From contig NZ_CP109485.1 of assembly GCF_035918235.1 (NCBI RefSeq), positions 5,753,501 through 5,817,500 on the forward strand: 64,000 nucleotides of DNA. The letters are read 5' to 3'. Source of the stretch: Streptomyces sp. NBC_01445. Its GTDB lineage: Bacteria > Actinomycetota > Actinomycetes > Streptomycetales > Streptomycetaceae. The notes below the pieces were generated by a model, which ran no database searches, was not told where the DNA came from, and saw only the letters and a list, made by a program, of their open reading frames with translations. The position numbers and the translations under genes were made by a program. Of this stretch, positions 42,317 to 50,606 are shown one piece after another; the first letter of the stretch is position 1; each line of letters begins with the position of its first letter.

Positions 42317-43714
42317 CTACCGCTCGAGCACCCTCGCCAGGTCGAGAGTCCCGGCGATCCGGGCCGCGACGCTCTCCGCGTACGTGGCGTCGGCCCGCTC
42401 GAACTGCGTACGGCTGGGCCCGCGCAGGAACGTCACCACGCCCAGCGTCCGCGCCCGGCTGCGCAGCACCGCGCACAGGGCGTGCAACGTGCCCTCGGGC
42501 CACTGTCTCGCCTCGGCCCACTCGCGCGCCCGCGTGGCGTCGCGCCCGCTCGCGCCGGCCCGCACCGAACCCGTGCGCTCCACGCACTGCAGCGCCGGGT
42601 GGCCCTCCAGATAGCGCACGGGCAGCGTCGTACGGGGCACCAGCAGGCTCGGCCCCGGCGCCCCCGAAGGCGTCGCGGCGGCCCGCGCCAGGCGCACCGG
42701 ACCCGTACGTTCCCCGTCGGCACCCCCATAGGCCTGCTCGTCCCCGACCACCAGATCGATCAACGCGTGGTCGGCGAACCCGGCCAGCGCGAAGTCCAGA
42801 TGGATGGTCGCCGCCTCCGCCGGGTCCTCGCACTCGGCGGCGGCCCGCGAGGCCCGGTGCAGCTGGTTGGCCCGGAAGCGCAGCTGCGCAGCCTCCTGCT
42901 CCGTCTGCTTGGCCTCGGTGACGTCCTGGAAAAGCCATCCGACGCCCAGCGGTACGGGTTCCTCGGTCAGCGGTGAGGCGAGCCGCACGAAGCCGCTGCG
43001 CCAGCACCTGCGCGCGTCGCCCTCCGGGAGCCGCACCGTCACCCACAGCTCGGCGGGGGCCGGCGGCGCGCCCTCCGCGAGCACATGGGCGAGCGCGCTC
43101 TCCAGCTCCTCGACGCCCTGCGAGATCAGGTCGCCGAGGGGGCGTCCGAGCAGCGCGGTACGGCTGGAGCCGAGCGCTCGCGCGGCATGCACGTTCACGA
43201 CGGCGGGCCGCAGGTCGGCGTCGACGAGGACGACTCCCCAGGCCGCGTCCTCGAAGAGGGCCTCGCTCAGGGCGATCGACCGCTCCAGGTCGATCTGTGT
43301 GTGCACCTCGCTGAACGCGCAGTACAGCCCGGCCGGCTTGCCGTCGGGCCCGCGCACGGCGGAGGACTGTGTCCGTACGAGGACGCGCCCGCCGTCCTTG
43401 GTGAGCAGGGCGAATTCGTGGACCTGCCGGCCCGGTGCCCGCATCGCGGCCATCAGCCGGGCCTCGACCTCGTCGGCGTCGGCGCTGCGCACCGCCCATC
43501 CGGAGAACCCGCGCCGTCCCACGGCCTCGGCCGCGGACCAGCCGAGGATCCGCTCGGCCTCACGGTTCCAATGGGTCACGATCCCGTCGGCGTCGAACGC
43601 GCAGAGCGCGGCGTCCATCCCGTCGAGCAACGCGGCAAGAAGATCGGCCCCGTCCCGCTCGGGCTCGTCGGGCCCGAGCTCGTCGGTGGCCCCACTACGC
43701 CGGGAAGCACTCAC
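42317..43714 (-). CDS. PAS domain sensor protein
   Basis: Cytoplasmic protein of 465 residues. Two PAS domains: residues about 25-145 (LLDGMDAALCAFDADGIVTHWNREAERILGWSAAEAVGRRG, then GGRVLVRTQSSAVRGPDGKPAGLYCAFSEVH) and about 148-275 (FEDAAWGVVLVDADLRPAVVNVHAARALG ... GWLFQDVTEAKQTEQEA). The remaining 190 residues resemble a GAF-type domain (HLDFALAGFADHALIDLVVG ... LGVVTFLRGPSRTQFERADATYAESVAARIAGTLDLARVLER). There is no kinase, PP2C or output domain, which is unusual, since many Streptomyces relatives carry PP2C phosphatase at this position. It may signal through protein contacts. Confidence 0.85.
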   Translation of the reverse strand: MSASRRSGATDELGPDEPERDGADLLAALLDGMDAALCAFDADGIVTHWNREAERILGWSAAEAVGRRGFSGWAVRSADADEVEARLMAAMRAPGRQVHEFALLTKDGGRVLVRTQSSAVRGPDGKPAGLYCAFSEVHTQIDLERSIALSEALFEDAAWGVVLVDADLRPAVVNVHAARALGSSRTALLGRPLGDLISQGVEELESALAHVLAEGAPPAPAELWVTVRLPEGDARRCWRSGFVRLASPLTEEPVPLGVGWLFQDVTEAKQTEQEAAQLRFRANQLHRASRAAAECEDPAEAATIHLDFALAGFADHALIDLVVGDEQAYGGADGERTGPVRLARAAATPSGAPGPSLLVPRTTLPVRYLEGHPALQCVERTGSVRAGASGRDATRAREWAEARQWPEGTLHALCAVLRSRARTLGVVTFLRGPSRTQFERADATYAESVAARIAGTLDLARVLER

Positions 43715-43896
43715 CTGGCACCCCCTGCAGGCTGTGTCCGCGTGTTCCGCACTTCAGATCATTCAACTCGAACGTGACGCAGCACACGCGGAGTTCGGGG
43801 AAATCGTTGCGTCCCGGAGATCCGGGAGGAACGTTCCGTCCTTGATCACAGCGTACGACCTCGCGGACGGGACGAGTGTCGGGCCCGTTAATTCGC

Positions 43897-43925
43897 TTGA
43901 AGGCTCCCCGGACCCTTTTTAGAGT
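43897..43925 (+). promoter_or_regulatory. Near-consensus housekeeping promoter
   Basis: TTGAAG (43897-43902), 17 bases, TAGAGT (43920-43925). This is a good match to HrdB-type promoters, in a 501-base gap where no gene was evident. It points rightward into the candidate RNA/short ORF that follows. Confidence 0.65.
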
Positions 43926-43929
43926 GGGG

Positions 43930-44206
43930 GTACACACGAAGGGAGGTGGTTCGGCAGATGTATGAATACCGGACGCGTGAGGTGACTGCGGGCTAGTAGC
44001 CCGGCGTCGCATCTCGATTTCGGCGCCGGACCAGCACGTGAGAGCTGCGTGCAGCCGGCCCCAATCCCAAGCAGTCACCCGACCCGCGAGCCGCCGGTAC
44101 GTCCGGCCGGCTTCCGCCCGTCTCGTACGGGAGGAGACCTGGCTCGCGGGTCGTCTGCGTGTGAGCACGACCCGCGGGTGCACGACACACGAGCCGACGA
44201 CCCGCG
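43930..44206 (+). ncRNA. Candidate structured RNA with a 12-codon ORF
   Basis: Downstream of the promoter lie AAGGGAGGTGG and a 12-codon frame (MYEYRTREVTAG, 43958-43996). The frame's stop is in the palindrome CGGGCTA-G-TAGCCCG (43989-44003). Further on, CGACCCGCGAGCC (44080-44092) pairs with GGCTCGCGGGTCG (44141-44153), enclosing two smaller hairpins. The second arm can instead pair with ACGACCCGCG at 44167-44176 or GACGACCCGCG at 44196-44206, so alternative structures exist. The region ends against the convergent purU gene; the stems may also serve as the purU terminator. Confidence 0.5.
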
Positions 44207-44215
44207 CGCGGTGGA

Positions 44216-45100
44216 TCAGGTGAAGACGACCGTCCGGCGCCCGTTCAGCAGGATCCGGCGCTCCGCGTGCCACTTCACGGCGCGGGCGAGTGCCTGGCAC
44301 TCCACGTCACGGCCGATCGCCACGAGCTGGTCCGGTGTCACGTCGTGGCCGACGCGCTCGACCTCCTGCTCGATGATCGGGCCTTCGTCGAGGTCGGCCG
44401 TCACATAGTGCGCGGTCGCGCCGATCAGCTTCACGCCCCGCGCGTGTGCCTGGTGGTACGGCTTGGCGCCCTTGAAGCTCGGCAGGAACGAGTGGTGGAT
44501 GTTGATGATCCGGCCGCTCAGCTCCTTGCACAGGTCGTCCGAGAGGACCTGCATGTAACGGGCCAGGACGACCAGTTCGACACCCTCCGCGCGCACCACG
44601 TCGAGGATCTGCGCCTCGGCCTCGGGCTTGTTGTCCTTCGTCACCGGGATGTGGTGGAAGGGGATGTCGTACGACTTCACGAGCTCGGCGAAGTCCGTGT
44701 GGTTCGAGACGACCGCCGCGATGTCGACCGGCAGGGCGCCGATGCTGGCGCGGAACAGCAGGTCGTTCAGGCAGTGGCCGAACTTCGACACCATCAGGAC
44801 GACGCGCATCCGCTCCGCGGAGCGGTGGATCTGCCAGTCCATGTGGAAGGAGTCGCCGACCGCGGCGAAGCTGGCCCGCAGCTTCTCCGCGGTGACGGGC
44901 GCGTCCGCCGAGAAGTGGACCCGCATGAAGAACAGGCCCGTGTCGTGGTCGCCGAACTGCTGGCTGTCCTCGATGTTGCAGCCGGTCATGAAGAGATAGC
45001 TCGACACGGCGTGCACGATGCCCCGCTTGTCGGGGCAGGAGAGAGTCAGGACGTACTGCTCGCCGCCGGCGACGCCGGACGCGGGGGACTGCTCATTCAT
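44216..45100 (-). CDS. purU: Formyltetrahydrofolate deformylase
   Basis: Enzyme of 294 residues hydrolysing 10-formyl-THF to THF and formate, balancing the one-carbon pool for purine and methionine synthesis. N-terminal ACT domain (YVLTLSCPDKRGIVHAVSSYLFMTGCNIEDSQQF), then the formyltransferase-like domain with VLMVSKFGHCLNDLL, IPFHHIPVTKDNKPEAE, LARYMQVLS and INIHHSFLPSFKGAKPYHQAHARGVKLIGATAHYV, containing the catalytic Asn-His region and the Asp of TADLDEGPIIEQ. ATG 45100 (MNEQSPASG) is taken as start; an upstream in-frame ATG adds seven residues. Confidence 0.95.
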   Translation of the reverse strand: MNEQSPASGVAGGEQYVLTLSCPDKRGIVHAVSSYLFMTGCNIEDSQQFGDHDTGLFFMRVHFSADAPVTAEKLRASFAAVGDSFHMDWQIHRSAERMRVVLMVSKFGHCLNDLLFRASIGALPVDIAAVVSNHTDFAELVKSYDIPFHHIPVTKDNKPEAEAQILDVVRAEGVELVVLARYMQVLSDDLCKELSGRIINIHHSFLPSFKGAKPYHQAHARGVKLIGATAHYVTADLDEGPIIEQEVERVGHDVTPDQLVAIGRDVECQALARAVKWHAERRILLNGRRTVVFT

Positions 45101-45170
45101 GCAGGCAAGGGTCCCATACACGTAACCCGCGCCGGGCCGCCGTCCCGCTGGTCGGACGCGCTCGCGGCGC

Positions 45171-45671
45171 TCAGGCCGCCCGCGTCATGATCCGCAGGAC
45201 CTCGAGCGTGCGGGGCGCCGCGTCGGGGTCGTCGCCGTCGCTCGTGGCGAGCACGACGTGCGCGTCCCGCGCGGAGTGCACCGCTTCCGGCCACGCGTGG
45301 TGGTCGAGATAGGCGGAGACGGGGGCGTCCGGGCCCACCTGGTGCATGATCCGCAGCACGCGCAGCACCGCGGTGTCGACGAGCTGCGCCTCCTGGGAGT
45401 CCCGGAAGATCGTGCCGACGTATTTCTCGGCGGACCAGTTGTCGAGCCAGGTGTCCTCGACGAGGCGGTACACGGCGTCGGTGACGTCCCCGAACCCGTC
45501 CACGCCCGCGAGCCAGACGTCCCGCTGGAACGCGGGGTCGGAGAGCATGTGCAGCGCGGAGCGCACATTGCTGCGCCAGCGCCACCACGGCATGTCGTTG
45601 AGTGGCATGCCGCCCATGGTGGAGGAGCGACGGCCGCGACGGGAAGACTTCTCCGAGCTTTGCACGGTCAT
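45171..45671 (-). CDS. SCO4402-family protein of unknown function
   Basis: Soluble protein of 166 residues. After a basic, Ser-rich head the conserved body starts MPLNDMPWWRWRSNVRSALHMLSDPAFQRDVWLAG and continues DNWSAEKYVGTIFRDSQEAQLVDTAVLRVLRIMHQVG, a pattern I associate with Streptomyces SCO4402-like proteins. It looks all-helical. The gene lies upstream of purU in the same direction, 70 bases apart, as in S. coelicolor by memory. A shorter start at the MGGMPLNDMP methionines is possible. Confidence 0.8.
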   Translation of the reverse strand: MTVQSSEKSSRRGRRSSTMGGMPLNDMPWWRWRSNVRSALHMLSDPAFQRDVWLAGVDGFGDVTDAVYRLVEDTWLDNWSAEKYVGTIFRDSQEAQLVDTAVLRVLRIMHQVGPDAPVSAYLDHHAWPEAVHSARDAHVVLATSDGDDPDAAPRTLEVLRIMTRAA

Positions 45672-45788
45672 CGATCGTACGTGCCGTCCCCGCCGGCCCG
45701 TCCGGACCCCCGTAATTCACCTCCACGTCACCGCACGTTGACCGCAGGTCACTCGCGGGTTAGGGATGCGGCGGAATCGTGCAGGTTC

Positions 45789-47084
45789 ATGACTGGCCGT
45801 CGCCGCACCACCACCTCGCGTACCTCGCGCTCTCTCCGTTCCACCGTGCTTTCGGCGGCGGTGTGGGCGGCTTGCGCGTCGCTCGTCGCCGGGTGCGGAC
45901 TCGTCTCCGACATCACCGGGAGCTCCAAGGACCCCATCACGGTGATGACGTGGGCGCCCGAGAAGACCCAGGCGACCAACATGCCCGGCATGCCCGCCAT
46001 GGCGCGCGCCTACGCGCGCTGGGTCAACGCCCACGGCGGCATCGGCGGCCGCGACCTCAGGGTCATCACCTGCAACGACAACAACGACACCGTGGGCGCC
46101 GCCCGCTGTGCCAGGGACGCCGTCGAGCAGCAGGCTGTCGCGGTCGTCGGCTCCTACAGCCAGCACGCCCGCTCCTTCCTCGCCCCGCTGGAGTCCGCCG
46201 GCATCCCGTACATCGGTGGCTACGGCGTCACCGACGAGGAGTTCGCCAGCCCCTTGTCGTATCCGGTCAACGGCGGCCAGCCCGCCCTGATGGCCGGAAA
46301 CGGACGGCAGCTGGCCGCCGCGGGCTGCGACCGCACCTCGCTCGTGCGCCCCGACACCGTCGCCGGCGACCAGCTGCCGCTGCTTCTCGACACGGGCCTG
46401 TCCGCGGGCCGCGACAAGGCCTTCGACGTGCGCGCCGCCGAGGACGCCACCGACTACACGGAGCAGGCCCGCCAGGCGCTCCTGCGGGCCGGTGCCGACC
46501 CGGTCGGGAAGGGCTGCGTGACGGCGGTCCTCGGCGACCGCACGGACACGTTCTTCGACTCGTTCCGCCGCACCCGCGACTCGTATCCGAAGGTGCGGAT
46601 CTCGACCGTCCTCGGCAGTGTCGACCAGACGGTCATCGACCGCTCGGGCGGCAAGTCGGGCGTCTACGAAGGGGCGTACGTCACCGGCTGGTACCCGGTG
46701 GCGACCGACCGGCGGTGGGCGACGATGCGCAAGGTCATCAGCGAGCAGGCGTTCGGCGACAACCGGATCGACCCGGCGGATGCCGGCGTGCAGACGACCT
46801 GGATCGCGTACACCGTCCTGAAGCAGGTCATCGAGTCACTCGGCAACGGTGACGTGACGTCGCACACGGTGCGTGAGGCGCTCGACGGCGGCCTGAAGGT
46901 GCGCACCGGCGGGCTGACGCCGACGCTGAGCTGGCGCTTCGAGGACATGATCGCGGCCCGCGGCTTCCCGCGGCTCGTCAACGCCGACGTCACCTTCCAG
47001 GTGGTGCGCGACGGGCGGCTCGTGGCCGCGCGCCGCGGACTCGTCGACGTGTCGAGGACGCTGGAGGCGACCCCGACGGGCTGA
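45789..47084 (+). CDS. Periplasmic-binding-type lipoprotein (branched-chain amino acid ABC family)
   Basis: Exported lipoprotein of 431 residues. The N-terminus is basic (MTGRRRTTTSRTSRSLR), followed by a hydrophobic core and a lipobox LVAGC with Cys36. The mature part has the type I periplasmic-binding fold: AMARAYARWVNAHGGIGGRDLRVITCNDNNDTVGAARCARDAVEQ, VVGSYSQHARSFLAPLESAGIPYIGGYGVTDEEF, and late MIAARGFPRLVNADVTFQVVRDGR. No permease or ATPase genes flank it, so it is either an orphan sensor or works with a transporter elsewhere. Ligands in the family are amino acids or aromatic acids. Confidence 0.85.
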   Translation: MTGRRRTTTSRTSRSLRSTVLSAAVWAACASLVAGCGLVSDITGSSKDPITVMTWAPEKTQATNMPGMPAMARAYARWVNAHGGIGGRDLRVITCNDNNDTVGAARCARDAVEQQAVAVVGSYSQHARSFLAPLESAGIPYIGGYGVTDEEFASPLSYPVNGGQPALMAGNGRQLAAAGCDRTSLVRPDTVAGDQLPLLLDTGLSAGRDKAFDVRAAEDATDYTEQARQALLRAGADPVGKGCVTAVLGDRTDTFFDSFRRTRDSYPKVRISTVLGSVDQTVIDRSGGKSGVYEGAYVTGWYPVATDRRWATMRKVISEQAFGDNRIDPADAGVQTTWIAYTVLKQVIESLGNGDVTSHTVREALDGGLKVRTGGLTPTLSWRFEDMIAARGFPRLVNADVTFQVVRDGRLVAARRGLVDVSRTLEATPTG

Positions 47085-47109
47085 GCCCGCCCGGCCGCCC
47101 CCGTATCAG

Positions 47110-47176
47110 CTAGGGCCTCTCGTTTGGATCATGCCGGACTCGCGGGGTCTGGCATGATCCAAACGAAAGACCCTAG
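47110..47176. repeat. Long near-perfect palindrome, terminator or miniature inverted-repeat element
   Basis: Arms of 26 bases (47110-47135 and 47151-47176) match at 24 positions, with a 15-base loop. The ends are CTAGGG and CCCTAG and the arms contain TCGTTTGGATCATGCC. From memory this arm sequence recurs in Streptomyces genomes, so it may be a non-autonomous mobile element inserted at TA/CTAG. It sits between convergent genes, and its right end contains the TAG stop of the minus-strand gene. Confidence 0.75.
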
Positions 47177-48696
47177 AGCTGGAACGGCTTGCGCTGCGGA
47201 AGGTTCCACTGCGTCGCGATGGTGTTCCACAGCTTCGACGCCTGGGTCTTCTGCGTGGAGGCCGTGCCGCTCGCCTGGTCGCCCGCGCGGCGCTGCGGGG
47301 TGGGTTTGGCGTGGCCCTTGTGACAGCCGCCCTTGCCCGCGACCTGGTCGGCCCACGCCGCGTAGTGGCTGTCCGCGGAGGCGGAGGCCTGCCACGCCTT
47401 GGTGAGTGACTGCGTGAGCGCCGCGTTGCTGGGCAGCTTGTCCACTTCGAGCGCGGCGAGCCGGGTGACGAGCCCGGTGCGCTGGGTGGCGGCGCCGCGC
47501 AGGTCACTGGCGGCCTTGCCGAGGTCCTTGCAGGCGCCGATGTTCGCGACGGCCCTGATGACCGTGTCGCGGCTGTTGTTCGAGTCGGCGAGGAGCTTGT
47601 CGAGTGCGACGGCCTGCGCCTTGGCGGGGTCGGCGGGCGTCGGGGACGAGCTGCCCGGCTCGCCGGTCGCGGCGGCCGGCTTGGCGTCGTCTCCCTTGTT
47701 CTCGTCGCCCCCGCCGCTGATGAGGGCGCCCGCGCCGATGCCGACGACGAGGATGCCGACGCCGATGGCGGCGATGAGCGGCACCCTCGAGCCGGTGCGG
47801 TTCTGGCCCTTGCGGGCCGCGGCCCGCCCGGTGGGCTCGTACGGGCCCTGGGGCTGCACGGCCGGACCGGGTCTTCCCGGCCCGCCCGGTCCCGAGGGTC
47901 CGCCGGCGCGCGGGTCGAAGCGGGGCATCTGCTGCGTCGAGGCGGGCGCGTCCGGCTCCGGCTCGGTGCGGAAGAGGCTGTCGAACTCGGCCGGGGGCTG
48001 CCGGTCGCCGGGGGCGCCGGGGCGGATGCCGTAGGGCGCGCTCGGCGGCGCCGAGGGCACGGGCGCGATGTACTGCGTGGCATCGCTGTCGGTGCCCGCG
48101 GGCGGCATGGGCATGGAGCCGTACGGCTGCTGCTGGGGCGGCATCTGACCGGGTGCGTTCGCGCGGCCCAGGTACTGGGTGGCGTCGGCGGGCACCTCGG
48201 GCGGCAGGGCCCCCGGAGCGACCGGCGCTATGTACTGCGTGGCGTCCGCGTCGGAGGGCGCGGTGGGGGCCATGTACTGCGTCGCGTCCGAGGCGGAGGC
48301 GGGCGGCAGTGGCGCGGAGCCGTACGGGGCGGCGTGCGGCGGCAGCGGGCCGGCCGGGGCTCCGGCGGGCGGCAGCTGCGCCGAGTACTGCTGCTGCGGT
48401 GCGGCCGGGGGCAGCGGGGCCGCGGCGTGCGGCGCGTTCTCACCCGGCAGCGCGGGCGACGCGGACGGCGCGCCCCACTCGTACGTGGGCATCGGGCCGC
48501 CGGAGGCCGCCTGCGCGGACTCGGGGCCCCACGGCTGGCCCCAGGGGCTGCCGCCCGAGGGGGCGACGTGCGACTGGTCGCCGAAGGTACCCGGCAGCAA
48601 GGGCTCGCTGCCGTCGGCGGGCAGCACGACGCCTTCGTGTGCCTGCCGCACCGAGGGAAGGTGCGGATCCTCGCCCTGTCCGCTCTGCTGCGTCAC
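47173..48696 (-). CDS. Pro-rich single-span membrane protein with DATQY repeats
   Basis: Protein of 507 residues. Residues 1-300 are cytoplasmic, disordered and rich in Pro, Ala and Gln. They contain four copies of a DATQY(I/M/L) motif (DATQYMAPT, DATQYIAPV, DATQYLGRA, DATQYIAPV). After a basic segment (GRAAARKGQNRTGSR) comes one membrane helix (VPLIAAIGVGILVVGIGAGALI). The outer domain of about 180 residues has two cysteines (ANIGACKDLG, GKGGCHKGH) and is helical. The TQY motifs resemble phospho-threonine sites read by FHA domains, so a Ser/Thr-kinase link is possible. Its stop codon lies in the palindrome at 47110-47176. Confidence 0.75.
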   Translation of the reverse strand: MTQQSGQGEDPHLPSVRQAHEGVVLPADGSEPLLPGTFGDQSHVAPSGGSPWGQPWGPESAQAASGGPMPTYEWGAPSASPALPGENAPHAAAPLPPAAPQQQYSAQLPPAGAPAGPLPPHAAPYGSAPLPPASASDATQYMAPTAPSDADATQYIAPVAPGALPPEVPADATQYLGRANAPGQMPPQQQPYGSMPMPPAGTDSDATQYIAPVPSAPPSAPYGIRPGAPGDRQPPAEFDSLFRTEPEPDAPASTQQMPRFDPRAGGPSGPGGPGRPGPAVQPQGPYEPTGRAAARKGQNRTGSRVPLIAAIGVGILVVGIGAGALISGGGDENKGDDAKPAAATGEPGSSSPTPADPAKAQAVALDKLLADSNNSRDTVIRAVANIGACKDLGKAASDLRGAATQRTGLVTRLAALEVDKLPSNAALTQSLTKAWQASASADSHYAAWADQVAGKGGCHKGHAKPTPQRRAGDQASGTASTQKTQASKLWNTIATQWNLPQRKPFQL

Positions 48697-48912
48697 CGGG
48701 ACTCCTACGACTGGGGGACCTTCGGAATCGTCGGCTCACGCTACCGGGTCCCCGCACACACGTGCCACGCAGCTCAGAACCCCACAGCCTCCCCACACCC
48801 TCAAGTAACAAAACAGGCCTGCGGAACGCTGATTAGCGCCCTCCCCAAGCGGGTTGAGGCGTCCGTCACACAAGCTTCACCCGTACGTCTCCTGCGCGCC
48901 GCTCACCAAACT
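48697..48912. other. Intergenic region upstream of the DATQY gene
   Basis: About 216 bases, somewhat AT-richer than average (AAGTAACAAAACAGG). It contains the small inverted repeat CGCT-GATT-AGCG. Probably the promoter region of the minus-strand gene 47173-48696; no gene was seen. Confidence 0.4.
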
Positions 48913-50295
48913 TCACGCTGCCTGAAGATCAAGGCGCGCACCGAACTCCCGCACCACGGGTTCGTCCCGGTACGGCTCGAGGCGCTGCCTGAAGTCGTCC
49001 AGGTACTCGGCGCCCCGGTTCGAGCGCAGCGTGCCGAGGAGTTCCACCGCGCGCGTCCCCGTCTGACAGGCCTGCTCGACCTCGCGCTGCTGCACCTGCG
49101 CCGTGGCGAGCAGCACCAGGCCGATCGCCCGGCGCCGCGCCCGCGACTGAGGATGCCCGGCCAGGGACGCCTCGGCCTGCCGCCGCGCCGCCTCCGCCTG
49201 CCCCAAATCCCGGTAGCAGTGCGCCAGTTCGTCCGCGAGATACGCCGCGTCGAAGTGCGCGATCCAGGCCGGGTCGTCGCCCGAGTCCGGCTCGGCCCGC
49301 TCCAGCGCGGCCAGCGCGCTGCCCGCCACCGCCTGCGTGGCCCGCGCGTCCCCGAGCAGGGCGTGGCCCCGCGCCTCGGCCGCGTAGAACATCGCCTCCG
49401 CGCGCGGGGTCACCCGCCCGCGCGCCCCCTCCTGCGCCGCGCGCGCCAACTGGGCGATCTCGCGGGGGTTTCCGAGCTGCGCCGCCAAGTGGCTCATGGA
49501 CGCGGCCAGTACGTATCCGCCGTACCCGCGGTCCCCGGCGGCCTGGGCGAGGCGCAGGGACTGGATGTAGTACCGCTGGGCGAGGCCCGGCTGTCCGGTG
49601 TCGACGGCCATGTACCCGGCCAGCTCCGTCAACCGGGCCACCGCCGCGAAGAGTTCACGCCCCACGGCCTCCCGGTACGAGCCCGCGAGCAGCCCCGACA
49701 CCACGCTGTTCAGATAGTGGACGACCACCGGCCGCACATGCCCGCTGCCGTACTGGTGGTCAAGGTTCGTCAGCGCCTGGGTCATCGCCCGCACGGCGGC
49801 CACGTCCGACGCCCCGACCCGCGGCCCCGCCGACCGCGCGACCTGCGAGTCGGGTACGGAGATCAGCCAGTCCCGGCTCGGTTCGACCAGCGCGGACGAG
49901 GCCACCGACGACCCGGACAGGAAGTCCCTGCGCCCCACGTCGCTGCGCCACAGCTCGCACACCTGCTCAATGGCGCCGAGGACGGTCGGCGAGAACTGGA
50001 GGCCGACGCCCGAGGCGAGGTTCTTGCCGTTGGCCATGCCGATCTCGTCGATCGTGACCGCGCGGCCGAGCTTGCGGCCGATGGCCTCGGCGATGATGCC
50101 GGGCGCCCGGCCGCGCGGCTGCTGCCCGCGCAGCCAGCGGGCCACCGACGTCTTGTCGTAGCGCAGGTCGAGGCCGTGCTCCGATCCGCACATGTTGACC
50201 CGGCGGGCCAGCCCGGCGTTCGAGCAGCCTGCTTCCTGGATGAGCGCCTGCAGCCGTTCGTTGGGCTGTCGCGCTACGAGAGGCCTTGCGGCCAT
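48913..50295 (-). CDS. NsdA-like TPR transcriptional regulator
   Basis: Protein of 460 residues very similar in layout to Streptomyces NsdA/NsdB negative regulators of sporulation and antibiotic production. The N-terminal part looks like a divergent helix-turn-helix (NERLQALIQEAGCSNAGLARRVNMCGSEHGLDLRYDKTSVARWLRGQQPRG). The middle has VTIDEIGMANGKNLASGVGLQFSPTVLGAIEQVCELWRSDVGRRDFLSG. The C-terminal 250 residues are tetratricopeptide-like helices (AEARGHALLGDARATQAVAGSALAALERAEP; ELAHCYRDLGQAEAARRQAEASLAGHPQSRARRRA). ATG 50295 (MAARPLVARQ) is the family start. The control target is unknown here. Confidence 0.88.
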   Translation of the reverse strand: MAARPLVARQPNERLQALIQEAGCSNAGLARRVNMCGSEHGLDLRYDKTSVARWLRGQQPRGRAPGIIAEAIGRKLGRAVTIDEIGMANGKNLASGVGLQFSPTVLGAIEQVCELWRSDVGRRDFLSGSSVASSALVEPSRDWLISVPDSQVARSAGPRVGASDVAAVRAMTQALTNLDHQYGSGHVRPVVVHYLNSVVSGLLAGSYREAVGRELFAAVARLTELAGYMAVDTGQPGLAQRYYIQSLRLAQAAGDRGYGGYVLAASMSHLAAQLGNPREIAQLARAAQEGARGRVTPRAEAMFYAAEARGHALLGDARATQAVAGSALAALERAEPDSGDDPAWIAHFDAAYLADELAHCYRDLGQAEAARRQAEASLAGHPQSRARRRAIGLVLLATAQVQQREVEQACQTGTRAVELLGTLRSNRGAEYLDDFRQRLEPYRDEPVVREFGARLDLQAA

Positions 50296-50606
50296 GGCGT
50301 ACCCCCTGTGTGCACCGTGGACCATCGGGCTGGCTCGGGCGGAGCCCGCCTTGAGGTGATCAATGCCCTGAGATCAAACGGAAGATGCGCCACAAAGGAG
50401 GGCAAAAACAAGCAAGAGCCCCAACTGGTGGCCGGTCGGTGGACAACACCCTCGTCTGGTCCTCTGGGCTGGCTACCCCCTGCCGGGGCCATTCCTCCCG
50501 CGCGCCCCCGCCCATGCATCCATGCGCCCCACGTGCAGGATCGGTGCTGCAGGCCCCCGCGCGCGTGCGCCCGTAACCCCGGGTGGCGGCGGGAGTTGAG
50601 AACGTC
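50296..50606. other. Divergent promoter region
   Basis: About 311 bases between the divergent NsdA-like and Prim-Pol-like genes. It includes an AT-rich run (ACAAAGGAGGGCAAAAACAAGC near 50390-50412) and two GATCA/GATCAAA words 20 bases apart. No gene or strong hairpin was seen. Confidence 0.4.
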
